From positions 62,001 to 126,000 of the forward strand of contig NZ_LQXA01000028.1 of assembly GCF_001618005.1 (NCBI RefSeq): 64,000 nucleotides of DNA. Direction: 5' to 3'. This DNA is from Clavibacter tessellarius. Lineage in GTDB: Bacteria; Actinomycetota; Actinomycetes; Actinomycetales; Microbacteriaceae. Below are positions 24,017-32,088 of the stretch, one piece after another; positions within the stretch are counted from its first letter, which is position 1, and every line of letters starts with the position of its first letter. The notes under the pieces were generated by a model that was given only the letters and a program-made list of their open reading frames with translations, ran no database searches and was not told the origin of the DNA. Position numbers and translations under genes: made by a program.

Positions 24017-24089
24017 GGGCCTATGGCGCAGTTGGTAGCGCGCCTCGTTCGCATCGAGGAGGTCAGGAGTTCGAATCTCCTTAGGTCCA
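24017..24089 (+). tRNA. tRNA-Ala (anticodon CGC)
   Basis: Acceptor arms GGGCCTA and TAGGTCC pair. The D arm is GGCGC...GCGCC-like, the anticodon stem is CCTCG/CGAGG with loop TTCGCAT, and the T arm contains GTTCGAATC. CCA is not encoded. A strong terminator follows directly. Confidence 0.94.
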
Positions 24090-24093
24090 CAAG

Positions 24094-24116
24094 AACCCCG
24101 CTCCGGCGGGGTTTTT
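24094..24116 (+). terminator. Rho-independent terminator after tRNA-Ala
   Basis: The stem AACCCCGC/GCGGGGTT with a TCCG loop (24094-24113) is followed by a T-run, five nt from the tRNA end. Confidence 0.9.
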
Positions 24117-24212
24117 GCTTTCTCCCGACCCGTCCGCGGGCTGCCACGGGAGGTGCGCCCGACCGGTGACCGCGGGGGATCCCGGCCGAGCCGACGGGCA
24201 GCGCGCACGCGG

Positions 24213-24240
24213 TGATGACGGGGATGACGGGGATGACGAC
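24213..24240. repeat. Nine-base direct repeat, three copies
   Basis: GATGACGGG is repeated twice and followed by a third, diverged copy. It lies 90-120 bp upstream of the cellulase gene. Function unknown. Confidence 0.7.
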
Positions 24241-24275
24241 GCTGCACGCCCCGCCGATCCGCAGTGCGACGTTCA

Positions 24276-24294
24276 CCCTCACGTCCTGTGAGGG
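24276..24294. promoter_or_regulatory. Inverted repeat upstream of the cellulase promoter
   Basis: CCCTCAC-GTCCT-GTGAGGG is a perfect 7-bp inverted repeat with a 5-nt spacer. Its right edge is 27 nt before the -10 hexamer, i.e. at or just above the -35 position. A plausible activator or repressor site. Confidence 0.45.
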
Positions 24295-24321
24295 ATGTTC
24301 CCGAGCGCCCTCCGAGCCTCT

Positions 24322-24327
24322 TAGCCT
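24322..24327 (+). promoter_or_regulatory. Leaderless -10 element (TAGCCT), cellulase gene
   Basis: TAGCCT, 6 nt, ATG 24334. Confidence 0.55.
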
Positions 24328-24333
24328 TCCCCC

Positions 24334-25935
24334 ATGAAGACACGAAGAGGCCTCACCACTGCACTGCTCGGACTCCTCCTCCCGGTCGCGCTCGCGGCGG
24401 CAGGAGCATCGGCTGCCTCGGCCTCCGCAGCCGACCCGGGCGCCGTCGCGCGCACCTCCGCCGCCTCGACCGCCGCGACGGCCGCCTCCGGGTGGCTGCA
24501 CACCGACGGCGGGAGGATCGTCGACGCATCCGGATCCACGTACACCATCCGCGGCGCCGCCTGGTTCGGGCTCGAGTCGTCGGGCTGCGTCCTCCACGGG
24601 CTCGACAAGATCACGCTCGACAGCGGCATGAAGCACCTCCACGACATGGGCTTCACCACGGTGCGCCTCCCGTACGCCAACGAGTGCCTCCACGCCTCCA
24701 GCACGGCCGACTGGCTGAACGCGAACCCAGACCTGCGGGGCCTGTCCCCGCTGCAGCTCATGGACCGCGTCATCGCCTCCGCCAAGGCCAACGGCCTCAA
24801 CGTGTTCCTCGACCAGCACCGTCCCACCACGAGCGGGCAGTCCGAGGTCTGGTACACGTCGGACCTCCCGGAGTCGCAGTGGATCTCCGACTGGAAGATG
24901 CTCGCGGACCGCTACAAGGACGACCCGACGGTCATCGGCGTCGACCTGCACAACGAGCCGCACGGCCAGGCATCCTGGGGCACGGGCGACACGGCCACCG
25001 ACTGGCGGCTCGCCGCCGAGCGCGGCGGGAACGCGGTGCTGTCGGTCAACCCGAAGCTGCTCGTCATCGTCGAGGGCACCGACAAGCAGCCCGACGGCTC
25101 GGGCACCTGGTGGGGCGGCGCCCTCGGCGCCGCGGGCGACAAGCCGGTCCGGCTGAGCGTGCCGAACCGCGTCGTCTACTCCCCGCACGACTACCCGTCG
25201 AGCATTTCCGGCCAGTCGTGGTTCAGCTCGCCCGAGTACCCGAAGAACCTCACGAGCGTGTGGGACACCCACTGGGGCTACCTCGCGAAGACCGGCGTCG
25301 CCCCCGTGCTGCTCGGCGAGTTCGGCACCCGGCTGGAGACCACGAGCGACAAGCAGTGGCTGTCCACCCTGGTGTCCTACCTGCAGACCACCGGCATCAG
25401 CTCGTCGTTCTGGTCGTTCAACCCCGACAGCAATGACACGGGCGGGCTCGTGAAGAGCGACTGGGTGACCCCGGAGCAGGCGAAGCTCGACGCGATGGCG
25501 CCGATCCTGCACCCGGCGGCATCGTCGGGTTCGGGTTCGGGTTCCGGATCCGGCGCCAGTTCCGGCTCGGGATCCGGTTCCGGTGCCCAGCCCGCTCCGC
25601 AGCCGCAGCCGCAGCCGCAGCCGGCACCCGCCACGTCGGGCGCCGTGGCGGCGACGTGGCAGCCGGGCGGTTCCTGGTCGTCCGGCTACGTGGCCGATCT
25701 CGACATCACCGCGAAGTCCGCCGTCTCCGGGTGGACCGTGTCGTGGGCGAGCTCCGGCACGACCTCCGTCGGGAACAGCTGGGGGATGCGCTGCGGTGTC
25801 GCCTCCGGCACGGTGACCTGCACGGGCGCGGACTGGGCAGGTGCGCTGTCCGCCGGCCAGACCGTGCACGTCGGCCTGCAGGCGGCCGGTGGTCCCGCTC
25901 CGAGCGCGCCGCAGCTCACCGTCACGAGCCGCTGA
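24334..25935 (+). CDS. celB: Secreted GH5 endoglucanase with CBM2 (CelB-like)
   Basis: 533 aa. A signal peptide (RRGLTTALLGLLLPVALAAAGASAASASA) leads into a GH5 catalytic domain, about residues 50-390. Conserved features are IRGAAWFGLES, TTVRLPYANECL, the acid/base Glu in GVDLHNEPHG, VYSPHDYPS, and the nucleophile Glu in VLLGEFGTRL. A linker of Gly/Ser repeats and PQPQPQPQP joins it to a family-2 cellulose-binding module (about 435-533, AATWQPGGSWSSGYVADLDI ... WTVSW) with two Cys. It should cut internal beta-1,4-glucan bonds in plant cell walls. The Clavibacter plasmid enzyme CelA has an extra expansin domain that is absent here, which suggests the chromosomal CelB type. Leaderless start. 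Confidence 0.9.
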   Translation: MKTRRGLTTALLGLLLPVALAAAGASAASASAADPGAVARTSAASTAATAASGWLHTDGGRIVDASGSTYTIRGAAWFGLESSGCVLHGLDKITLDSGMKHLHDMGFTTVRLPYANECLHASSTADWLNANPDLRGLSPLQLMDRVIASAKANGLNVFLDQHRPTTSGQSEVWYTSDLPESQWISDWKMLADRYKDDPTVIGVDLHNEPHGQASWGTGDTATDWRLAAERGGNAVLSVNPKLLVIVEGTDKQPDGSGTWWGGALGAAGDKPVRLSVPNRVVYSPHDYPSSISGQSWFSSPEYPKNLTSVWDTHWGYLAKTGVAPVLLGEFGTRLETTSDKQWLSTLVSYLQTTGISSSFWSFNPDSNDTGGLVKSDWVTPEQAKLDAMAPILHPAASSGSGSGSGSGASSGSGSGSGAQPAPQPQPQPQPAPATSGAVAATWQPGGSWSSGYVADLDITAKSAVSGWTVSWASSGTTSVGNSWGMRCGVASGTVTCTGADWAGALSAGQTVHVGLQAAGGPAPSAPQLTVTSR

Positions 25936-25997
25936 CCTCCACCTCACCACGGCGCCGGTCGTCGGGCTCCCACCCGGCGGCCGGCGCCGCCGCTCGT

Positions 25998-26003
25998 TAA
26001 GAT
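25998..26003 (+). promoter_or_regulatory. Leaderless -10 element (TAAGAT)
   Basis: TAAGAT, 6 nt, GTG 26010. Confidence 0.55.
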
Positions 26004-26009
26004 CGGTCA

Positions 26010-27638
26010 GTGCCCCGCCCCGCGATCCCGTCCGTGACCATCGCGACCCCGGAGGTGCGGGCGCTCCGCGCCGACCTCGAGGCGGCGCCCTTCACCCTGG
26101 CCTCGGCGCTCGGCGTCTGGGGCGACGCGGCCGGGCAGGCCCTGCACCGCGGCAACCGGATCCCCGCCCGCCGCGCCGTCGCCGCTGCGCGCACCGCGGA
26201 CGGCCTCCCCGCCCCCGCCGCGCTCGCAGCCCTCTTCGTCCTCGGCGACGCCGTGGACGCCGCCGACCTGCGACGCGCACTCCCGGCGCTCGGCCTCGAC
26301 GGTGCCGCGCGCCTCGGGCTGGTCGAGGTCGACGGCGACCGCGTGCGCCCGGCCGTCGACCTCCGGCCCTACGGCTTCATCGACGCTCACGGCGTCGGCG
26401 AGTGGTGGATCGCGTCCGACCTCGGGGAGCTCGCCACGGGCGGCGCCCTCGACGAGGACCACGTGCTCGGCGTCGGCGGCGCGTCGGCGACCCTCAGCGG
26501 CCTGATGATCTCCACCCCGGTCGCGAACGCGCTCGACCTCGGCACCGGCTGCGGCATCCAGGCGCTGCACGCCTCCCGCCACGCCGACCGCGTGGTCGCC
26601 ACGGACATCTCCGCGCGCGCGCTCGCCTTCGCCGCTCTGAACGCGGCGCTCAATGGCGTCACGACCATCGAGCTCCGCCTCGGCAGCCTGTTCGAGCCGG
26701 TCGCGGGGGAGCGCTTCGACCACATCGTGTCGAACCCGCCGTTCGTGATCACCCCGCGCGCCGACGGCGTTCCCGCGTACGAGTACCGCGACGCCGGGCT
26801 CGTGGGCGACGCGCTCGTGGAGGGGGTGATCGCCGACCTCGCCGACCACCTGACGCCCGGCGGCGTCGCGCAGCTCCTCGGCAACTGGGAGCACCGGGCG
26901 GGGGAGCCGGGCCTCGAGCGGGTGGCGGGCTGGCTCGACCGCGCCGCGGCGCGCACGGGAGCCGGCCTCGACGCGTGGGTGGTGGAGCGCGAGGTGCAGG
27001 ACGCCGCGCTCTACGCCGAGACGTGGATCCGCGACGGCGGCACCCGCGCCGGCACACCGGAGTCCGAGTCGCTCATGGGCGCGTGGCTCGACGACTTCGC
27101 CGCCCGCGGGGTGGACGCCGTCAGCTTCGGCTACCTGACCCTGCGTCGTCCCGCCGCGGGCGCGCCGACGCTCCGCCGCCTCGAGCGCCTGCCCGGCGGA
27201 CTCGGGCACAACCCCACCGGTCTGGGTGAGCACCTCGCCGCGTCGCTCGCCGCGCACGACGGCCTCGCGCTCCTCGACGACGACGCGCTGGCGGCGACCG
27301 CGCTCGTGGTCGCGGGCGACGTCACCGAGGAGCGGCACCACTGGCCCGGCGCCGAGGACCCCACCGTGATGATCCTCCGCCAGGGCGCCGGCTTCGGCCG
27401 CGAGCTGCCGCTCGACACCGGGTTGGCGGCGCTCGTGGGGGCATGCGACGGCGAGCTCACCGTCGGAGCCATCGCGGACGCCGTGGCGCAGCTCACGTCC
27501 GTGGATGCCGCCGCCCTGCGCGCGGAGCTGCTGCCGCGGATCCGCGCGCTCGTGGCCGACGGGTTCCTGCTGCTGCCGGACGCGGCGGCGGACGCGGATG
27601 CGGGACAGGCCGCCGGCCGCCCAGGCGACGACGCCTAG
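26010..27638 (+). CDS. Class I SAM-dependent methyltransferase (N6-adenine/glutamine type)
   Basis: 542 aa. The middle domain holds the SAM-binding motif NALDLGTGCGIQALHASRHA near residues 172-191 and the catalytic SNPPFV motif (NPPY/F class, acting on planar amino groups as in PrmC or RsmC/RlmG). An N-terminal helical domain of about 160 residues ends in RPYGFIDAHGVGEWWIASDLGE. A C-terminal domain of about 200 residues ends in a winged-helix-like segment (GELTVGAIADAVAQLTSVDAAAL). This three-part layout is typical of an actinobacterial family whose target is not known to me. The GTG start is leaderless. Confidence 0.8.
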   Translation: MPRPAIPSVTIATPEVRALRADLEAAPFTLASALGVWGDAAGQALHRGNRIPARRAVAAARTADGLPAPAALAALFVLGDAVDAADLRRALPALGLDGAARLGLVEVDGDRVRPAVDLRPYGFIDAHGVGEWWIASDLGELATGGALDEDHVLGVGGASATLSGLMISTPVANALDLGTGCGIQALHASRHADRVVATDISARALAFAALNAALNGVTTIELRLGSLFEPVAGERFDHIVSNPPFVITPRADGVPAYEYRDAGLVGDALVEGVIADLADHLTPGGVAQLLGNWEHRAGEPGLERVAGWLDRAAARTGAGLDAWVVEREVQDAALYAETWIRDGGTRAGTPESESLMGAWLDDFAARGVDAVSFGYLTLRRPAAGAPTLRRLERLPGGLGHNPTGLGEHLAASLAAHDGLALLDDDALAATALVVAGDVTEERHHWPGAEDPTVMILRQGAGFGRELPLDTGLAALVGACDGELTVGAIADAVAQLTSVDAAALRAELLPRIRALVADGFLLLPDAAADADAGQAAGRPGDDA

Positions 27639-27641
27639 GAT
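27636..27641 (+). promoter_or_regulatory. Leaderless -10 element (TAGGAT) using the previous stop codon
   Basis: TAGGAT begins with the TAG stop of the methyltransferase gene and lies 6 nt before GTG 27648. Confidence 0.5.
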
Positions 27642-27647
27642 CTCCGG

Positions 27648-28043
27648 GTGACCCGCCGAACCGCCCGCCCCGCCGCCCGTCCCGAGATCCTCCGCGCCGC
27701 CGTGCTCGACGCCGCGCTCGTCGTCGTCTTCGTCCTCATCGGGCGCGCCAGCCACGGCGAGGACCTCGCGCCGTCCGGCGTGCTCGGCACCGCGTGGCCG
27801 TTCCTGGCGGCGAGCGTCGTGGGCTGGATCGTGGCGCGCGCCTGGCGCGCGCCGTCCCGCATCGTGCCCACGGGCCTCGTGGTGTGGGGCGTCACGGTCG
27901 TCGTCGGCATGGTGCTGCGCGCGCTCACCGGGGAGGGCGTGGTGGTACCGTTCGTGATCACGACCGCGATCATCCTGGGGATCCTGCTCCTCGGCTGGCG
28001 CGGCATCGCCGCCGTCGCCGTCCGCCGCCGGGCGCGCGCCTGA
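27648..28043 (+). CDS. DUF3054-family membrane protein
   Basis: 131 aa with about four membrane helices (AALVVVFVLIGRASHGE, WPFLAASVVGWIVARAW, IVPTGLVVWGVTVVVGMVLR, PFVITTAIILGILLLGWRGI). The FVLIGRxSH and TAWPFL motifs are typical of DUF3054, a small actinobacterial and archaeal family of unknown role. It follows the methyltransferase gene after 9 nt but seems to have its own promoter. Confidence 0.8.
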   Translation: MTRRTARPAARPEILRAAVLDAALVVVFVLIGRASHGEDLAPSGVLGTAWPFLAASVVGWIVARAWRAPSRIVPTGLVVWGVTVVVGMVLRALTGEGVVVPFVITTAIILGILLLGWRGIAAVAVRRRARA

Positions 28044-28076
28044 TCCGAGTCGTCGCGGCTCCGGCGCCGGTCGCGA

Positions 28077-28496
28077 CTAGGCCGCCGCCTCCATCACGGC
28101 GATGAGCGCCTTCGCGTAGGCCTCCTCCGCCTCGAGGTCGCGGTGCTCGACCTCCTCGCCGGCGATGACGACGAGCACCACGTGAGCGCCGTCCTCGGCC
28201 CCGCCGATCTCGCGTCGCAGCGAACGGAAGGCGCCGCCGAGGAGCGCCCGTAGCTGGTCCTCGCGCGGGAGCCACAGGCTGTCCTCGAGGGCGACCGAGT
28301 CGAGCGCCCACTCGGTCGTGCCGTTGAAGCCGAGCACCGTCCCGGTCGCGTGCTCGTGCGCCTCGATGGTGAGCTCGCTGATGGTGAAGACGTCCGACTC
28401 GAAGCCCTGCCCGCGGATCCGGAACCGGTCGCCGGGCTCGGGGCTCCACTCGAGGCCGAGCTCCAGGAGGGTCGTCGCGTGCGCGGTGGAGATCAT
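28077..28496 (-). CDS. Conserved actinobacterial protein, function unknown
   Basis: A 139-aa soluble acidic protein. Segments such as LEWSPEPGDRFRIRG, FTISELTIEAHEHATGTVLGFNGTTEWALDSV and LWLPREDQLRALLG resemble a Microbacteriaceae/Micrococcales family. I recall it often carries a doubtful "CpaE" label; nothing here supports a pilus role, and there is no P-loop. The ATG at 28496 has no clear Shine-Dalgarno sequence. It is convergent with the DUF3054 gene. Confidence 0.7.
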   Translation of the reverse strand: MISTAHATTLLELGLEWSPEPGDRFRIRGQGFESDVFTISELTIEAHEHATGTVLGFNGTTEWALDSVALEDSLWLPREDQLRALLGGAFRSLRREIGGAEDGAHVVLVVIAGEEVEHRDLEAEEAYAKALIAVMEAAA

Positions 28497-28614
28497 CCGT
28501 GCAGTATGCCCGGCCCTCCCGGGCGTCGCCTCCGCGGGTGGGGGAATGCCGGTGCATTAGATTCGGGGCACCGACCGCGGCCGCCGACCGCCGCCGTCCG
28601 GGACCGGGAGGACC

Positions 28615-29622
28615 ATGCGCGCGACAGTCAAGGACGTGGCCGCGCGCGCCGGCGTCTCCCCGAAGACCGTCTCCAACGTGATCACCGGCCGTGTCGCCGT
28701 GAGCCCCGCCACCCGCGAGCGCGTCGAGCAGGCGGTGGCCGCGCTCGACTACGTGCCCAACCTGTCGGCCCGCGGACTCCGCAACGGGCGCACGGGCGTC
28801 ATCGCGGTGGCGCTGCCGGACCTCGGCACGGCGTACTCCGCGGAGCTCGCGCACCACCTGGTGGAGGTGGCGCACGAGGCCGGGTACAGCATCCAGATGG
28901 AGGAGACCGGGTCGCGGCCGGACCGGGAGCGCGACCTCATGTCCCGCGCGCGCGAGCACCTGGTCGATGGCCTGATCCTCAACCCGGTGCTGCTTTCGCA
29001 GAGCGCCATCGTGCGCGCGGAGTCGCTGCCGCCCGTCGTGGTCATCGGCGAGGTGGAGCAGGAGATCGCCGACCGGGTGGGGGTCGACAGCGTCCAGGCC
29101 TCCTACGACATGGCGCGGTTCCTCCTCGGCACCGGTGCCCGGCGCATCGCCGCCGTGGGCACGGCCACGCGCGAGGAGTCGGCGGCGGGCGACCTCCGCC
29201 GCATCGGCTACCTCCGGGCGATGGAGGAGGCGGGCGAAGCGCCGATCGAGATCGACCGGACCGGGTGGAACAGCGCGTCCGGCGCCGAGGCCGTCGACAC
29301 GTGGCTCTCCAGCGGGAACCCGCTGCCCGACGCGCTGTTCTGCTTCACCGACGGCCTGGCCTTCGGCGCTCTGCGGGCGCTCGCCGACCACGGGATCCGC
29401 GTGCCCGAGCAGATCCAGGTCGCCGGCTTCGACGACGTCGACCAGTCGCGCTTCTCGATCCCGACCCTCACGACCGTGCACTTCGACATCCGCGCCTACG
29501 CGGAGGCGGCGGTCGCCCAGCTCGTGCGGCGCATCGAGGAGCGCGAGGGACCGCCCGTGCACGTCGTGATCCCGCACCGCGTCGTCGTGCGCGGCAGCAC
29601 GCGCTCGACGCTCGTGGGCTGA
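28615..29622 (+). CDS. LacI-family transcriptional regulator
   Basis: 335 aa. The DNA-binding head is TVKDVAARAGVSPKTVSNVITGRVAVSPATRERV, with the hinge YVPNLSARGLRNGRTG, followed by a periplasmic-binding-protein-like sensor domain (TGVIAVALPDLG ... QVAGFDDVDQSRFSIPTLTTV). It has a GGGAGG Shine-Dalgarno sequence and a TAGATT -10 at 28558-28563. It lies 102 nt upstream of a co-directional sugar ABC operon whose promoter region carries a palindrome, so it is the likely local repressor with a sugar effector. Confidence 0.93.
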   Translation: MRATVKDVAARAGVSPKTVSNVITGRVAVSPATRERVEQAVAALDYVPNLSARGLRNGRTGVIAVALPDLGTAYSAELAHHLVEVAHEAGYSIQMEETGSRPDRERDLMSRAREHLVDGLILNPVLLSQSAIVRAESLPPVVVIGEVEQEIADRVGVDSVQASYDMARFLLGTGARRIAAVGTATREESAAGDLRRIGYLRAMEEAGEAPIEIDRTGWNSASGAEAVDTWLSSGNPLPDALFCFTDGLAFGALRALADHGIRVPEQIQVAGFDDVDQSRFSIPTLTTVHFDIRAYAEAAVAQLVRRIEEREGPPVHVVIPHRVVVRGSTRSTLVG

Positions 29623-29680
29623 TCGCTCCGCCCCGGTCCGCGCCGACCCCCGAGATCGACCCCGGAAACGTTGCGCTCGC

Positions 29681-29698
29681 CATTACAACGATGTAATG
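29681..29698. promoter_or_regulatory. Probable operator of the sugar ABC operon
   Basis: CATTACA-ACGA-TGTAATG is a perfect inverted repeat 26 nt before ATG 29725. A second site centred on AACGTT (about 29665-29674) lies next to it. LacI-family operators typically have a central CG step; both sites do. Confidence 0.6.
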
Positions 29699-29724
29699 AT
29701 CGTCGCATCACGAAGGAGTGGTCA

Positions 29725-31074
29725 ATGGATCCTGTTGAGGGAAAGGCCGGGGCGCGACCCACGGCGTGGTCGAGGCGTCAGCTGATCATGGGCGGCGCGG
29801 CCGCCCTGGGCGGCGCGTTCCTGGTCGGGGGTCTCTCGGGCTGCGCGCCCCAGGTGGCGGCGGCCGGCGGCATCGTCGACCTGAAGTACTGGCACCTGCT
29901 TTCCGGCGGCGACGGCATCCGCATGACGGAGATGGTGCGGCAGGCGGAGGCGACCGGCGGCGACTTCGACGTCACCGCCACGGTCCTCGCCTGGGGTCAG
30001 CCGTACTACACGAAGCTCGCCATGGCCTCGGTCGGCGGCCGCGCGCCCGACGTCGCCGTGATGCACGCGGCCCGCGTCCCCGGCTTCGCGCCCGGCGGCC
30101 TCCTCGACCCCTGGGACCTCGACGTGCTCGCCGAGCTGGGCGTCACCCAGGCCGACTTCGAGCCGCGCGTCTGGGACAAGGGCGTGGTGGACGGGAAGCT
30201 GTACTCCATCGCCCTCGACAGCCACCCGTTCGTGATGATGTACAACACCGACATCGCGGGCCAGGCCGGCCTCCTCGGCGACGACGGCCAGCTCGCCCCC
30301 CTCGACTCGCCCGAGGCCTTCGCCGACGCGATGCGCGCGATGCAGGGGATCACGGGCGTGCACGGCCTCAGCTACGGCTACCTCGGCGACGGCACCCAGA
30401 TGTGGCGCCTCTTCTACACGCTCTACAAGCAGATGGGCGGCGAGATGGAGCTGCCCACGGGCGGCCAGGTCGTCTACGACCGCGACAAGGCCCTCACCGC
30501 GATCGAGTTCATCCGCACGCTCCTCGACGGCACCATCGCGACCGCGAGCGGCGACGCCGGCACCGCCATCGCCGAGTTCGCCGGCGGCAAGAGCGGCGCG
30601 ATCTTCACGGGCGTGTGGGAGCTGCCCACTTTCCAGACCGCGAAGCTGCCCTTCGACGCGATGCCGATCCCGACCCTCTACGGGACGCCCGCGTCCTTCG
30701 CCGACTCGCACGCGTTCGTGCTCCCGCATCAGAGCGCACCCGATCCGGACAAGCGCCGCAAGAGCTACGAGTTCGTGACCGACCTCCTGAAGAACTCGCT
30801 CCAGTGGGCGGGCGCCGGGCACATCCCCGCGTACAAGCCCATCATCGACAGCCCGGAGTACGCGGAGCTGCTGCCGCAGGCGCACTACGCGTACGCGGCC
30901 GAGCAGATCGAGTACGACCCGGTGGCGTACTTCACCGGATCCGGCTCGGACTTCCAGACCTTCTTCGCCGAGAACATGCAGAACGTGTTCCTCGGCCGGC
31001 AGGATCCCGCGGCCGGCCTCGACGCGTTCATCGGGCAGATCGACGCGCTGCTCGCCAAGCCCAACCCCCTTTAG
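29725..31074 (+). CDS. Sugar ABC transporter substrate-binding lipoprotein
   Basis: 449 aa. The N-terminus has a twin-arginine-like stretch (SRRQLIMGGAAALGGAFLVGG) and a lipobox LSGC, so it is probably a Tat-exported lipoprotein. The mature part is a family-1 solute-binding protein (VDLKYWHLLSGGDG, RAPDVAVMHAARVPGF, FAGGKSGAIFTGVWELP). It begins with ATG 29725 behind AAGGAG; an upstream in-frame ATG would overlap the operator. It is first of three genes with two permeases. No ATPase gene is present, so a shared MsiK-type ATPase elsewhere is likely. Confidence 0.92.
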   Translation: MDPVEGKAGARPTAWSRRQLIMGGAAALGGAFLVGGLSGCAPQVAAAGGIVDLKYWHLLSGGDGIRMTEMVRQAEATGGDFDVTATVLAWGQPYYTKLAMASVGGRAPDVAVMHAARVPGFAPGGLLDPWDLDVLAELGVTQADFEPRVWDKGVVDGKLYSIALDSHPFVMMYNTDIAGQAGLLGDDGQLAPLDSPEAFADAMRAMQGITGVHGLSYGYLGDGTQMWRLFYTLYKQMGGEMELPTGGQVVYDRDKALTAIEFIRTLLDGTIATASGDAGTAIAEFAGGKSGAIFTGVWELPTFQTAKLPFDAMPIPTLYGTPASFADSHAFVLPHQSAPDPDKRRKSYEFVTDLLKNSLQWAGAGHIPAYKPIIDSPEYAELLPQAHYAYAAEQIEYDPVAYFTGSGSDFQTFFAENMQNVFLGRQDPAAGLDAFIGQIDALLAKPNPL

Positions 31075-31137
31075 CGGGCCGCGGCCGCTCCCCGCGGCCC
31101 GGCGCCCCATCCTGCGAAACGACGAAGGAGTCCACTC

Positions 31138-32088
31138 GTGACGACAGCTGCACCACCCGCCCCGGTCTCGCCCGCGACCGGACCCGCCTCCCCGCCTCCC
31201 GTCGCGGGCCGCCCGAGCCCGAGGCCGCGCGCGAAGGAGCAGATGCAGGGGATGCTCTTCATCGCCCCCTTCGTCGTCACCTTCCTGCTCTTCCTCGTGT
31301 GGCCGGTGCTCTACGGCTTCTACCAGAGCCTCACCGGCCAGAGCCTGACGGGCGCGAACGGCGGCTTCATCGGCTTCGCCAACTACGCCGAGGCGTTCGG
31401 CGACTCCCAGATGTGGCGCTCGCTCGGCAATACCGCCGTGTTCACGGTCGCGAGCACCGTGCCCCTCCTCCTCGTCGGGCTGGTCCTCGCGCTGCTCGTG
31501 AACCTCGGGCTGCCCGGCCAGTGGCTGTGGCGCCTGTCGTTCTTCCTGCCGTTCCTGCTCGCGTCCACCGTTGTGTCGCTCTTCTGGCTGTGGATGTACA
31601 ACCCGCAGCTCGGGGTGGTGAACGCGATCGCCGGATCCCTGGGCCTCCCGCAGCCGGCCTGGCTGCAGGACCCGTCCCTCGCCATGGCGAGCGTCGTGAT
31701 CACCACCGTGTGGTGGACCGTCGGGTTCAACTTCCTCATCTACCTGGCGGCGCTGCAGAACATCCCCGACCAGCAGTACGAGGCCGCGGCCCTCGACGGC
31801 GCCGGGAAGTGGCGGCAGCTGTTCTCCATCACGATCCCGCAGCTCGCCCCGACGACGGCGCTCCTCGCGATCCTGCAGGTGCTCGCGTCGCTCAAGGTCT
31901 TCGACCAGATCTACCAGATGACCGCGGGCGGCCCCGGCGGCGCGACCCGGCCCATCGTGCAGTACGTCTTCGAGACCGGGTTCACCGGCTTCCGCTTCGG
32001 CTACTCGGCCGCCATCTCCTACATCTTCTTCGCCCTGATCGTGGTCATCTCGATCGTGCAGCTCACCGCCACCCGGAGGAAGCCATGA
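31138..32088 (+). CDS. Sugar ABC permease, MalF type
   Basis: 316 aa, six membrane helices after a Pro-rich cytoplasmic N-terminus of about 35 residues. The EAA-loop that contacts the ATPase reads YEAAALDGAGKWRQLFSITIPQL. The GTG start at 31138 has GAAGGAG upstream. Its stop overlaps the next ATG by four bases. Confidence 0.93.
   Translation: MTTAAPPAPVSPATGPASPPPVAGRPSPRPRAKEQMQGMLFIAPFVVTFLLFLVWPVLYGFYQSLTGQSLTGANGGFIGFANYAEAFGDSQMWRSLGNTAVFTVASTVPLLLVGLVLALLVNLGLPGQWLWRLSFFLPFLLASTVVSLFWLWMYNPQLGVVNAIAGSLGLPQPAWLQDPSLAMASVVITTVWWTVGFNFLIYLAALQNIPDQQYEAAALDGAGKWRQLFSITIPQLAPTTALLAILQVLASLKVFDQIYQMTAGGPGGATRPIVQYVFETGFTGFRFGYSAAISYIFFALIVVISIVQLTATRRKP

Noticed and set aside
23632-25950. 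Minus-strand frame of 772 codons over sepX, tRNA-Ala and the cellulase
   Set aside because: It crosses a tRNA and its terminator and is antisense to a clear GH5-CBM2 gene.
29766-32084. Plus-strand frame running through the sugar ABC genes into the MalG-type permease
   Set aside because: Its first 770 codons are out of frame with the binding protein and first permease, both of which have full family motifs. Only the part from 32085 is real.
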